Position numbers and translations under genes: made by a program. Of a stretch of 35,687 nucleotides of DNA, positions 5,799 through 13,425 are shown one piece after another (positions within the stretch are counted from its first letter, which is position 1; each line of letters opens with the position of its first letter). Source of the stretch: Gallionella sp. (GTDB taxonomy: Bacteria; Pseudomonadota; Gammaproteobacteria; Burkholderiales; Gallionellaceae); NCBI GenBank assembly GCA_013043965.1, contig JABEVF010000059.1:1-35687 (forward strand). The letters are read 5' to 3'. The notes under the pieces are model-generated. The model had not been told where the DNA came from, did no database searches, and saw nothing but the letters and a program-made list of their open reading frames with translations.

Positions 5799-6839
5799 CT
5801 ATGTAGTCGCCCCGGAATAACCGGGTTTTAACCGCACGCCAACATTCGCCAAGCTTCCGACCACCTCTGCAACGGTAGGCGAATTGTATTTTCCGCCCAG
5901 ATTGATCGCTCGCGCTCCCGCATATAGTCCTGTCAAGGCCGGATCGGTGGCGGTGTAGATGCCGATGGTGGGCTTGTTCAGCGCGGCGGCAAGATGGGCG
6001 ATGCCGGTGTCCACGCCGATGATCGCGTGGGCGTTGCCCAGCAGCGCGGCGACTTCATTGAGGCTCAGCTTGGGCGGGCAGATCGCATCGGGAATCTGCG
6101 CGCTGAGTCTTTCGCTGCGGGATTTTTCCACCGCGCTGCCCCAGGGCAAAATGCTGCGGATGTGCTGTTGCCGGAAATGTTGGCCCAATGCCACCCATTT
6201 GGCTTCATCCCAAAGTTTGTCGTCGCGGCTGGTGGCATGCAGGAGCACCACATAGGCCTCCTCTGCAAGCCAGTCAGGACGAGGTGTTTGCGGCGTTTGA
6301 ATCCCGTAGCAGGCGGGGCCGGACAACGCGTAGCCCAAGGCGAGTGCGGCGAGTTGACGGTTGCGTTCGACGGCATGTTGGTCGATTGCTACCGAGAACG
6401 TCTGTTGATAAAAATACGCGGCGAGGGGTTCACGCGCGCTATCGCGGTCGAAGCCGCAACGCACACCGTGCGCGTTGGACACGAGCAGCGCGCTTTTTAA
6501 CAAGCCCTGCGTATCGATCACTCTGTCGTATCGCCGATCTGCCAGGTTGCGGCGGAATGCTAGAATTTCGCGCCAGGTGGATGCTTGCAACAGGGTGCGC
6601 CGCCAGCGTCTCACCGCCACGGGGATCACTTTGCGCACGTTGGGGTGCAGCAAGGGCAGCGCGGCAAAATTCTCCTCGACCAGCCAGTCGATTTGCGCCT
6701 CGGGGAAGTGCCGCACGATGTCGCTGACCACGGGCAGGTTGTGGATGACATCGCCCAGTGACGAGGTTTTGACCAGCAGGATGCGCGGTGCGGTGGGAGT
6801 CGGCAAAATAGGCGGGCTAACTTTTTTCAAGGCACGCAT
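5799..6839 (-). CDS. waaC: Lipopolysaccharide heptosyltransferase I
   Basis: This 346-aa GT9-family enzyme adds the first L-glycero-D-manno-heptose to Kdo2-lipid A on the cytoplasmic side of the inner membrane. The N-terminus has ILLVKTSSLGDVIHNLPVV and VDWLVEE-like sequence. Then come IPVAVRRWRR, VIDTQGLLKSALL and DSAREPLAAYFY, which closely parallel E. coli WaaC. The nucleotide-sugar site is seen in LLHATSRDDKLWDEAKW and GVDTGIAHLAAALNKPTIGIYTATDPAL. The start is taken at 6839; the frame is open to 7013, but that extension would overlap the divergent gene and looks non-coding. No strong Shine-Dalgarno is visible at 6839. It is transcribed away from the glycan operon that starts at 6927. Confidence 0.92.
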   Translation of the reverse strand: MRALKKVSPPILPTPTAPRILLVKTSSLGDVIHNLPVVSDIVRHFPEAQIDWLVEENFAALPLLHPNVRKVIPVAVRRWRRTLLQASTWREILAFRRNLADRRYDRVIDTQGLLKSALLVSNAHGVRCGFDRDSAREPLAAYFYQQTFSVAIDQHAVERNRQLAALALGYALSGPACYGIQTPQTPRPDWLAEEAYVVLLHATSRDDKLWDEAKWVALGQHFRQQHIRSILPWGSAVEKSRSERLSAQIPDAICPPKLSLNEVAALLGNAHAIIGVDTGIAHLAAALNKPTIGIYTATDPALTGLYAGARAINLGGKYNSPTVAEVVGSLANVGVRLKPGYSGATT

Positions 6840-6926
6840 CTTAAAGGATGAAGCGCGACTATAGGAAGCCCAAGATAGCGTGCGGCTGATGCTAAAATGC
6901 GCGACCTTTATTTTGCCCGGAGCCGC
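6840..6926. promoter_or_regulatory. Divergent promoter region, waaC / glycan operon
   Basis: This 87-bp gap separates two divergent starts. On the plus strand TGCTAAAAT (6890-6898) is a good extended -10 box without a convincing -35. GGAG at 6919-6922 serves as ribosome site for the gene at 6927. Confidence 0.5.
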
Positions 6927-7916
6927 ATGTCCCATTACCCCCCCATCGTTTCCGCGCTGGTCACTTTGTTGCTGACCCTGTTGCTGACGCTCAACAAAGA
7001 CGGCACGATCCAAGATATTCCCAATGAACGGTCATTGCACAGCGAGCCCGTGCCGCGTGTCGGCGGGCTCGGCATCATGGCGGGGATCCTGGCCGGCTGG
7101 ATGTTTCTGCTCCATGATTTGTACTGGTGGATCGTGCTGCCCATGCTCGGGCTGTTCGCCATGTCCATCGTCGATGATATGCGCGGCCTGTCGCCCAAGA
7201 CGCGTTTGATCGGGCACTTTATCGCGGCCACCGTGGTGTTGCTGGGAGCCGGGCTGCCCTGGTACTGGTGGGTGCCGGTGTTGCTGTTCATCGTGTGGAT
7301 GACCAACCTGTATAACTTCATGGACGGCTCGGATGGCTTGGCCGGCGGGATGGCGGTGTTCGGTTTCTCGATGTACGGTTTTGCCGCGCTGAAGAGCGGC
7401 ATGGTGGGCAGCGATGTGTTTGCGATGATGTGTTTTTCCATCGGCGCGGCGGCACTGGGGTTCTTGTACTACAACTTTTATCCGGCCAAAGTGTTCATGG
7501 GCGATGCGGGCTCGATCCCGCTGGGCTTCCTCGCCGCAGCGCTGGGGGTGTGGGGGTGGCAGCAGGGCTACTGGCCGTTCTGGTTTCCGGCACTGGTATT
7601 CTCGCCTTTCGTGGTCGATGCCACGGTCACGCTGTTGCTGCGTCTGCGGCGTGGTGAACGATTGTCCGAGGCCCATCGCAGCCATTATTACCAACGCCTG
7701 GTGCTGAGCGGCTGGGGTCATAAAAATACCGCCGTGCTGGAGTATCTGCTGATGTTCCTGGTCGGGGCGTCAGCCGTGTGGGGCATCACTCAGGATGGCT
7801 CGACGCAGGCCAATCTATTGGCCTGGTGGGGCGCGGTCTATCTGGGCGTGTCGATGTGGATAGATAAACGCTGGCGCAAATTTCAGGCGCAACCGCGAGG
7901 CAACGATGCTGGCTAA
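6927..7916 (+). CDS. Polyprenyl-phosphate sugar-1-phosphate transferase (WecA/WbpL family)
   Basis: This 329-aa multi-pass membrane protein transfers a sugar-1-phosphate from a UDP-sugar to undecaprenyl phosphate, the first step of O-antigen unit assembly. The family motifs occur in order: PRVGGLGI (residues about 43-50), SIVDDMRGLSPKTRL with the DD pair that binds Mg, NLYNFMDGSDGLAGG, VFMGDAGSIPLGFL, and the cytoplasmic HRSHYYQRL loop. Around ten hydrophobic segments are apparent. The first ATG of the open frame (6897) is rejected for the one at 6927, which has GGAG at 6919-6922 and gives the expected MSHYPPIVSAL start. It overlaps the dehydratase gene by 11 bp. The acceptor sugar (GlcNAc, FucNAc or other) cannot be read off. 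Confidence 0.9.
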   Translation: MSHYPPIVSALVTLLLTLLLTLNKDGTIQDIPNERSLHSEPVPRVGGLGIMAGILAGWMFLLHDLYWWIVLPMLGLFAMSIVDDMRGLSPKTRLIGHFIAATVVLLGAGLPWYWWVPVLLFIVWMTNLYNFMDGSDGLAGGMAVFGFSMYGFAALKSGMVGSDVFAMMCFSIGAAALGFLYYNFYPAKVFMGDAGSIPLGFLAAALGVWGWQQGYWPFWFPALVFSPFVVDATVTLLLRLRRGERLSEAHRSHYYQRLVLSGWGHKNTAVLEYLLMFLVGASAVWGITQDGSTQANLLAWWGAVYLGVSMWIDKRWRKFQAQPRGNDAG

Positions 7917-9843
7917 ATCCAACACCCGAACCGCGCTGGCGATGTCGCACGATGCCGTGGCGGCGTTGCTGGCATGGGTCTTCGCCTATCTGTTGCGTTT
8001 TAACTTCGAGTTGCCGGTGCATTTTTTGGCCGAGTTGCAGCACACGGTGTTGTGGGTGGTCGCCTTGCAACTCGCGGTGTTCTGGCGGTTCGGTTTGTAT
8101 CGCGGGATCTGGCGTTACGCCAGCCTGCCCGATCTGCGGCGCATCGTCCTGGCGGTGCTGCTTGCCGCCGCGATTATTCCCTTCGTGCTGTGGATGCTGC
8201 GCTCCCATTTGATCGTGCCGCGTTCCGTGTTGATCCTGAACCCGATGCTGCTGATCCTGCTGATGGGCGGCAGCCGTTTGTTCTACCGCATGTGGAAAGA
8301 GACCCGTGGGCGCGCGCACCTGAAACTCGCGTCCGAGCCGGTGCTGGTGCTGGGTGCGGGCGATGCGGCGGTGAGTCTATCGAAGGACTTGGCAAAGAAT
8401 CCGGCCTGGCAGTTGGTGGGTTTTCTGGATGATGATGCCAACAAGCAGGATTGCATACTGAATGGCGTGAAGGTGCTGGGCGATCTGGATAGCCTCGAAC
8501 ATTGGGTCGAGCACTTCAGCATCGAGCAAGTCATCATCGCGATGCCCTCCAGCTCCCACCAGCAACGCCAGCGCGCGATCAAACTGTGCCGGGCCGCGCG
8601 CGTCAAGGCATTGACCGTGCCCTCCTTCGACGATTTGACGAGCGGCAAAGTCGGCGTGTCGGAGTTGCGCGCGATCGAGCTGGATGATCTGCTGGGACGC
8701 GATCCGGTGCGTCTGGATAAAGCCGGTTTGCAGGAACTGCTCACCGATAAAACCGTCATGGTCACGGGTGCGGGCGGCTCCATCGGTTCGGAATTGTGCC
8801 GGCAGATCGCACAGTTCTCACCCGCCCGGCTGGTGTTGTTCGAGCAGAGCGAATTCGCGCTTTACACGCTGGAGCAAGAACTCGAACAGACCTTCCCCGA
8901 ATTGAAATTCGTGTGCATCGTGGGCGATGTGCGCGATGCCGCACGGGTGGCCGAGGTGTTGCAAAGTTATCGTCCGGCCAGCGTGTTTCACGCGGCGGCC
9001 TACAAGCATGTGCCGATGATGGAGCGGAACAACGCCTGGCAGGCGATACGCAATAACGTGCTGGGCACGTGGACGGTGGCGCGGGCGGCACAACAGCATG
9101 GCGTGGCAAAATTCGTGCTGATCTCCACCGACAAGGCGGTCAATCCCACCAATGTGATGGGCGCATCCAAGCGGCTGGCCGAACTGGTGTGCCAGGCCTT
9201 GCAATCATCGGCAACTCAGGCTGATTCGCTTCCGCATGGTAACCCCCTATCCAACTTTCCCCCGCAAGCGGGAGAAAGGGCAAACGAGAAAATCACCTCT
9301 AAACTTTCGACGCGTTTCGTGATGGTGCGCTTCGGCAACGTGCTGGGCAGTACCGGCAGCGTGATCCCGAAGTTCCGCGCGCAGATCGCACAGGGCGGCC
9401 CTATCACCGTCACGCACCCCGACATCACCCGCTACTTCATGTCCATCCCCGAAGCGGCGCAACTGGTGTTGCAGGCCGGATTGATGGGGCAGGGCGGCGA
9501 GATCTTCGTGCTGGACATGGGCGAACCGGTGAAGATCGTCGATCTGGCCAAGGAGCTGATCCGCCTGTCGGGTTTGACCGACGACGATATCAAGATCGAA
9601 TTCAGCGGTCTGCGCCCGGGTGAGAAGCTCTACGAAGAATTGCTCGCCGACGGTGAGCACACTTTGCCCACCCCCCATCCCAAACTGCGCATCGCGCAGG
9701 CCTGTCAGGCCGATGCGGCCTGGTTGGAGCGCTTGTTGGTATGGACTGCCGCGACTGCCAAACCCGATGTCGAAGTACGCCTGGAGCTGACCGGATGGTT
9801 GCCCGAATATCAACCCTATTCGGAAACCGACGGGACGCGATGA
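7906..9843 (+). CDS. Membrane nucleotide-sugar dehydratase/epimerase (WbpM/CapD/FlaA1 family)
   Basis: This 645-aa enzyme is a long-type SDR that makes 4-keto-6-deoxy UDP-HexNAc sugars for O-antigen. Residues 1-110 form about four membrane helices. A first Rossmann-like domain includes VLVLGAGDAAVSLSKDL (about 145-160). The catalytic SDR domain starts at VMVTGAGGSIGSELCRQI (about 285) and includes VFHAAAYKHVPMMERN, the STDKAVNPTNVMGASKR region, and RFGNVLGSTGSVIPKF. It ends with SGLRPGEKLYEEL. In most of the family a Lys replaces the usual Tyr of the YxxxK motif, as in MGASK here. About 35 extra residues (near 431-466, ATQADSLPHGNPLSNFPPQA and beyond) interrupt the domain just before TRFVMVRFGNVLGS and encode a palindromic repeat. 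The frame is open. It overlaps both neighbours. Confidence 0.92.
   Translation: MLAKSNTRTALAMSHDAVAALLAWVFAYLLRFNFELPVHFLAELQHTVLWVVALQLAVFWRFGLYRGIWRYASLPDLRRIVLAVLLAAAIIPFVLWMLRSHLIVPRSVLILNPMLLILLMGGSRLFYRMWKETRGRAHLKLASEPVLVLGAGDAAVSLSKDLAKNPAWQLVGFLDDDANKQDCILNGVKVLGDLDSLEHWVEHFSIEQVIIAMPSSSHQQRQRAIKLCRAARVKALTVPSFDDLTSGKVGVSELRAIELDDLLGRDPVRLDKAGLQELLTDKTVMVTGAGGSIGSELCRQIAQFSPARLVLFEQSEFALYTLEQELEQTFPELKFVCIVGDVRDAARVAEVLQSYRPASVFHAAAYKHVPMMERNNAWQAIRNNVLGTWTVARAAQQHGVAKFVLISTDKAVNPTNVMGASKRLAELVCQALQSSATQADSLPHGNPLSNFPPQAGERANEKITSKLSTRFVMVRFGNVLGSTGSVIPKFRAQIAQGGPITVTHPDITRYFMSIPEAAQLVLQAGLMGQGGEIFVLDMGEPVKIVDLAKELIRLSGLTDDDIKIEFSGLRPGEKLYEELLADGEHTLPTPHPKLRIAQACQADAAWLERLLVWTAATAKPDVEVRLELTGWLPEYQPYSETDGTR
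9255..9278. repeat. REP-like palindrome inside the dehydratase gene
   Basis: CTTTCCCCCGC (9255-9265) pairs with GCGGGAGAAAG (9268-9278) with one mismatch and a two-base loop. Hairpins of this kind are normally intergenic; here one is translated in frame as part of an apparent insert of about 100 bp (roughly 9196-9306). Confidence 0.7.
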
Positions 9844-11087
9844 GCCACCCCCTGCAACGCCGGGCCATGCCCGCATTGCGTGTCAGCACGATACTGATCG
9901 GGCTGACCGTGCCGATTTCCACCGCGCTGGATAATTTTCTGCTGGCAGTGGTGTTGCTGGGGCTGTTGTTCAACGCGCCTGCGGTCTGGCAAAACATGTC
10001 GCGTAATCCGGCTGCCCGCGCCGCATGGTTGTTGTTCGGGATGCTGGCGCTCGCGGTTTTTTACGGGGCTACGCCGACCGGCGAGGCCTTTGGTGTGCTG
10101 GGCAAATATATCGACCTGGCGTTCGTCCCGCTGTTCATGCTGATGTTCGCGGCAGAAAAAACCCGTGTCTGGGCGGAGCGCGCTTACATCGGGGCGATGG
10201 GCTTGACCCTGTTCCTGTCCTGTCTGGTGGGGTTCAAACTGCTCGCGGTGCAAACGTGGATGAGCGGCATCTCCAGCGCGGACAACCCGGTGATATTCCA
10301 CAGCCATATCACGCAAAACAATATGATGGCTTACGCGGCATTTTTGGCACTGTTGAAATGCCGCGATGCGCTGACCGGCCGGTCGCGTCTGGCGTGGCTC
10401 GCGTTCGCCGCTCTCGCCATCGCCAACGTGCTGTTCATGGTGCAGGGGCGCACCGGCTATATTATTTTATCGCTGTTGTTGTGCTGGTTCGCCTGGACCA
10501 GCCTGGCGCGTTACTCTCGCCAGCGTGGAAAAATCTGGGGCTGGAAACAAGGCGCGATGGTGATGCTGGCCTCGATTTTTTTGGTGACGGGCGCGTATTT
10601 TGTTTCGCCGCGTCTGCATGAGCGGGTGAGTCTGGTGGCCGCAGAAATGCAGGCGTGGCAGCCCAATCAGGAAAACCAAAGCTCCTCGACGGGTACGCGT
10701 TTGAATTTCTACTACAACGCCATACAGATCGTCGCCAAACATCCGTTGCTGGGTGTGGGCACGGGCGGTTTTGAAGCGGCGTTCACCGGGCAGATCCAGG
10801 GCACGAATCTTTCGACCACACCCAATCCGCATAACGAATTCCTGCTGATTTCCGCCCAGACAGGTTTGATCGGTTTGGCGTTGATGGTTTATTTGTTTGC
10901 CACGCTGTGGCGCACCGCGCCGCGCCTGGACACCGCCTACGGGCAAGACGCAGCGCGTGGGTTGGTTCTGGCTTACGTGGTGAATTGTGCGTTGAATTCG
11001 GCCTTGCACGACCATGCCGACGGCCTGTTCTTTGCGTGGATGGTCGCGCTGCTGTTCAGCACTCTGCGTATCAGAAGACATGGATAA
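9840..11087 (+). CDS. O-antigen ligase-like membrane protein (Wzy_C/WaaL family)
   Basis: This 415-aa polytopic inner-membrane protein has about ten hydrophobic segments. The periplasmic loop carries STGTRLNFYYNAIQIVAKHP and LLGVGTGGFEAAFT, and then NPHNEFLLISAQTGLIGLALMV, the signature region of the O-antigen ligase/polymerase superfamily. WaaL members move the completed glycan from undecaprenyl diphosphate to lipid A-core; Wzy members polymerise repeats. Sequence alone does not separate the two. The start at 9840 (ATGA overlapping the dehydratase stop) is preferred over the long upstream in-frame extension, which is a shadow. It overlaps the next gene by 8 bp. A second ligase-like gene lies at 15527-16819. 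Confidence 0.88.
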   Translation: MSHPLQRRAMPALRVSTILIGLTVPISTALDNFLLAVVLLGLLFNAPAVWQNMSRNPAARAAWLLFGMLALAVFYGATPTGEAFGVLGKYIDLAFVPLFMLMFAAEKTRVWAERAYIGAMGLTLFLSCLVGFKLLAVQTWMSGISSADNPVIFHSHITQNNMMAYAAFLALLKCRDALTGRSRLAWLAFAALAIANVLFMVQGRTGYIILSLLLCWFAWTSLARYSRQRGKIWGWKQGAMVMLASIFLVTGAYFVSPRLHERVSLVAAEMQAWQPNQENQSSSTGTRLNFYYNAIQIVAKHPLLGVGTGGFEAAFTGQIQGTNLSTTPNPHNEFLLISAQTGLIGLALMVYLFATLWRTAPRLDTAYGQDAARGLVLAYVVNCALNSALHDHADGLFFAWMVALLFSTLRIRRHG

Positions 11088-11838
11088 ACTATCGGTCATC
11101 ATCATCACCAGGAATGAGGCGGCGAATATGCGCGATTGCCTGGCCTCGGTCGCGTTTGCCGATGAGATCATCGTGGTGGATTCGGGCAGCAGCGATGGCA
11201 CGGTGGAGATTTGCCGCGAGCTGGGGGCGAAGGTTGTTGCGCATGCCGATTGGCCGGGTTTCGGCCCGCAAAAAAATCGCGCGCTGAGTTACGCGAGCCA
11301 TGAGTGGGTGTTCGCGATAGACGCGGACGAGCGCGTGACCCCCGAGCTGGAAGCCCAGCTCAAGTCCGCGATGCGTGGCGAGTACGACGGTTATTTCGTC
11401 CCTCGCCTATCGCAATTCTGCGGCAGATTTATTCGCCATTCCGGTTGGTATCCAGACTATGTGTTGCGGCTTTTCAGGCGATCGCACGCGCGATTCTCCG
11501 ATGATGCGGTGCATGAGCAGGTGATCCTGTCGGGGCGTAGCGCGAAGTTGCGCAGCCCTTTGTTGCACTACACGTATTTGAACCGGGCGGATGTGGAACG
11601 CAAGACCTTGCAATATGCGACGGCGGGCGCGCAACAGAGTTTTGCGCGCGGCAAACGGGCGCACGCCTGGGATGCGCCGGTGCGCGGGGCGTGGGCGTTC
11701 GTGCGAACTTATGTGTTGCGGGCCGGATTTTTGGATGGTGCGGCGGGTTTCAACATCGCGCGCATGAATGCCAGAACGACCTACCTGAAGTATCGGCAAT
11801 TACACCAATTAAACGGGACGCCTCCCGGCTTGCCGTGA
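11080..11838 (+). CDS. GT2 glycosyltransferase, WaaE/KdtX type
   Basis: This 252-aa cytoplasmic enzyme matches the LPS core glycosyltransferase WaaE group. The GT-A nucleotide-binding part reads LSVIIITRNEAANMRDCL and then IIVVDSGSSDGTVEICRELG. It is followed by GPQKNRALSYASHEWVFAID and the metal-binding region AIDADERVTPEL. The acceptor half contains RHSGWYPDYVLRLFRRSHAR and DDAVHEQVI, both typical of the family, which adds a beta-linked glucose to the heptose region. The start overlaps the preceding ligase gene by 8 bp, so it closes a tightly coupled four-gene run. The TumE promoter begins immediately after its stop. Confidence 0.9.
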   Translation: MDKLSVIIITRNEAANMRDCLASVAFADEIIVVDSGSSDGTVEICRELGAKVVAHADWPGFGPQKNRALSYASHEWVFAIDADERVTPELEAQLKSAMRGEYDGYFVPRLSQFCGRFIRHSGWYPDYVLRLFRRSHARFSDDAVHEQVILSGRSAKLRSPLLHYTYLNRADVERKTLQYATAGAQQSFARGKRAHAWDAPVRGAWAFVRTYVLRAGFLDGAAGFNIARMNARTTYLKYRQLHQLNGTPPGLP

Positions 11839-11839
11839 G

Positions 11840-11887
11840 TGTTGTAAAAATTGACAACACTGCTTTACGTTGTTATAATTTCCAACA
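11840..11887 (+). promoter_or_regulatory. Consensus promoter of tumEA; predicted leaderless mRNA
   Basis: TTGACA (11851-11856), a 17-bp spacer and TATAAT (11874-11879) form a perfect sigma-70 consensus. Only 8 nt lie between the -10 box and the tumE ATG at 11888. Operator-like half-sites overlay it: TGTTGT (11840-11845) with ACAACA (11854-11859), and GTTG (11869-11872) with CAAC (11883-11886). Such a strong promoter presumably needs tight repression, plausibly by TumA. Confidence 0.8.
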
Positions 11888-12169
11888 ATGAAAGCGCATG
11901 TATTACTGGATGAACGAGTCAAGCAAGGCGAACACAGTTTTGCCCGGTTACGCGTGTTACGTGTTCCCGGCTCGGTGCGAGGTAGTACGCACCTGTTCAA
12001 ATATAGTTTGTCCTTGGTGGTGGACGGTGTCTGTGTGCTGCGCTTTGATAACGAAGCAGGCAAAGGCGATCACTATCATTTTGGCGCAAAGGAAGTGGCT
12101 TATCGCTTTAGCACACTGCCGGTATTGTTGGATGACTTCTGGAGGCTAGTCGAAAAGTGGAAAAAATGA
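11888..12169 (+). CDS. tumE: TumE-family toxin (DUF6516)
   Basis: This 93-aa protein matches the DUF6516/TumE group of type II toxins. The most telling segments are VPGSVRGSTHLFKYSLSLVV and LRFDNEAGKGDHYHFGAKE, followed by YRFSTLPVLLDDFWRLVEKW. The DNExGKGDHxH core is the family hallmark and holds the likely catalytic residues. The mechanism was not inferred from sequence. The toxin is encoded first, starts on an ATG 8 nt after a consensus -10 box, and has no Shine-Dalgarno. It overlaps tumA by 4 bp (ATGA). The pair sits between LPS glycosyltransferase genes and breaks an otherwise tight plus-strand run. Confidence 0.85.
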   Translation: MKAHVLLDERVKQGEHSFARLRVLRVPGSVRGSTHLFKYSLSLVVDGVCVLRFDNEAGKGDHYHFGAKEVAYRFSTLPVLLDDFWRLVEKWKK

Positions 12170-12513
12170 AAAATGTCGTTGTTATCGGGGTGGCGAGTCG
12201 CGCCGAAGTGAATGCGCGGTTTTTGCGTGCCGTAGAAACAGGCAAAGCGCAAGGCGCGTATCGCAGCTTTGAAAGTACGACGGAGCTGTGGCAGACCATA
12301 TCGCCCAAACGTTGGTTGGTATTGCAAGCGATGACAGGGGCCGGAGCATTGTCGCTGCGCGAACTGGCTAGACGGCTAGAGCGCGATGTAAAGGGCGTGC
12401 ATACCGATGTCCACATTTTGCTTAACGCGGGGCTGTTGGACAAGACCGACGAGGGCAAGATCATCTTTCCGTTTGATGCAGTCCATGTTGACTTTATGTT
12501 GCAAGCGGCTTGA
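12166..12513 (+). CDS. tumA: TumA-family antitoxin (HVO_A0114-type DNA-binding protein)
   Basis: This protein (115 aa from ATG 12166; a GTG at 12157 is also possible) is the antitoxin of the DUF6516 toxin. The segment RSFESTTELWQTISPKRWLV is characteristic of these partners. A winged-helix region follows: GALSLRELARRLERDVKGVH and then TDVHILLNAGLLDKT, ending in IIFPFDAVHVDFML. It probably represses the strong promoter upstream of tumE. Its start overlaps the toxin stop, so the antitoxin is made from the same mRNA by coupled translation. Confidence 0.88.
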   Translation: MKNVVVIGVASRAEVNARFLRAVETGKAQGAYRSFESTTELWQTISPKRWLVLQAMTGAGALSLRELARRLERDVKGVHTDVHILLNAGLLDKTDEGKIIFPFDAVHVDFMLQAA

Positions 12514-12573
12514 GTATGCAGTGCCGGAGAGTATTGTTGCGCGTCCTCATGCCGGAAAAGGAGTGATCGGCAC

Positions 12574-13413
12574 TCAAGAAAAACGACGCTTTAGCTCGCT
12601 GCGGAATTTTTGCCAGCGCAGCGCACGGGTATCTTCCGGTTCATCCAAAGTAACACCCGTCGCCACTCTGCCGCGCCGCAGGTAATAGCGGTCGAACACC
12701 GATTGGCGCAATCCCCATTTGTGCAGGAACATTTTTCCGCCGTCGTTCTTCTTCACCTTGCCGGTCGATTTGCATTGGAAGTGATACACCAGCGAGTCGC
12801 CCACGCCCAGGAACACGCGGCATCCGGCCTGCCACAGCTTCATCGAAAAATCATTGTCGCTGCTCATGCCGGGCGAGAACTCGCTGCTGTAGCCGCCCAC
12901 TTTGTGCCACCAGCGGCGGCTCACCAGCGTGGGCGGCCAGGTCGCGCCATCCCAATCGGCCTTGCGGTGTTGCGGCAATTCCGCGAGCAGTTTTTGCTCG
13001 TCGAAATGTTCCGCATCCGTGCCGTAATTGCGCACGATCACACAGGGGTTGCCGGTGTCGCGCGGCTCTATCATGGTGCCGGAGAGCATGAACAGGTCGG
13101 TGTCCAACCCCCGCAGTTTGTCGACCAGTGCGGTGTCCCAGCCGGGGCAGCAATACATGTCGTCGTTCAAATACAAGATGTAATCCTGCGTGGCATGCAT
13201 CGCCGACTCGTTGACCGCGAGGCAGATGCCGATGTTTTCCGGCGACGCGCTGTGCGTGATGCCTTGCTCGCGCACCCATGCCAGCGAGCCGTCGCTGCCA
13301 TCGTTCACATGGATGATGATCTGGTGGGGATAAGCGGAATTCTCGCGGATGCTGCGCACGCACAGCCTGAGCAGATCGAGATTGTTCCAGGTGGGGATGA
13401 TGATAGAAAACAT
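12574..13413 (-). CDS. GT2 family glycosyltransferase
   Basis: This 279-aa GT-A glycosyltransferase starts MFSIIIPTWNNLDLLRLCVR. The family core continues HVNDGSDGSLAWVREQGI, NIGICLAVNESAM and YLNDDMYCCPGWDTAL, where NDD provides the metal-binding acidic residues. The acceptor half has SRRWWHKVGGYSSEFSPGMS and DNDFSMKLWQAGCRVF. It is clearly paralogous to the GT2 at 16812-17726 on the other strand; both share the GGYSxEFSPGMSSDxD block and the FxCKSTGxxK block. It lies 12 bp downstream of the methyltransferase gene and converges with tumA. The donor sugar is unknown; a role in the surface glycan follows from position. Confidence 0.88.
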   Translation of the reverse strand: MFSIIIPTWNNLDLLRLCVRSIRENSAYPHQIIIHVNDGSDGSLAWVREQGITHSASPENIGICLAVNESAMHATQDYILYLNDDMYCCPGWDTALVDKLRGLDTDLFMLSGTMIEPRDTGNPCVIVRNYGTDAEHFDEQKLLAELPQHRKADWDGATWPPTLVSRRWWHKVGGYSSEFSPGMSSDNDFSMKLWQAGCRVFLGVGDSLVYHFQCKSTGKVKKNDGGKMFLHKWGLRQSVFDRYYLRRGRVATGVTLDEPEDTRALRWQKFRSELKRRFS

Positions 13414-13425
13414 GTGGTGTCCCGT

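Noticed and set aside
6840..7013. N-terminal extension of waaC to 7013
   Set aside because: The extension lacks family similarity, is low complexity (QQQGQQQS), and would overlap the start of the divergent transferase gene.
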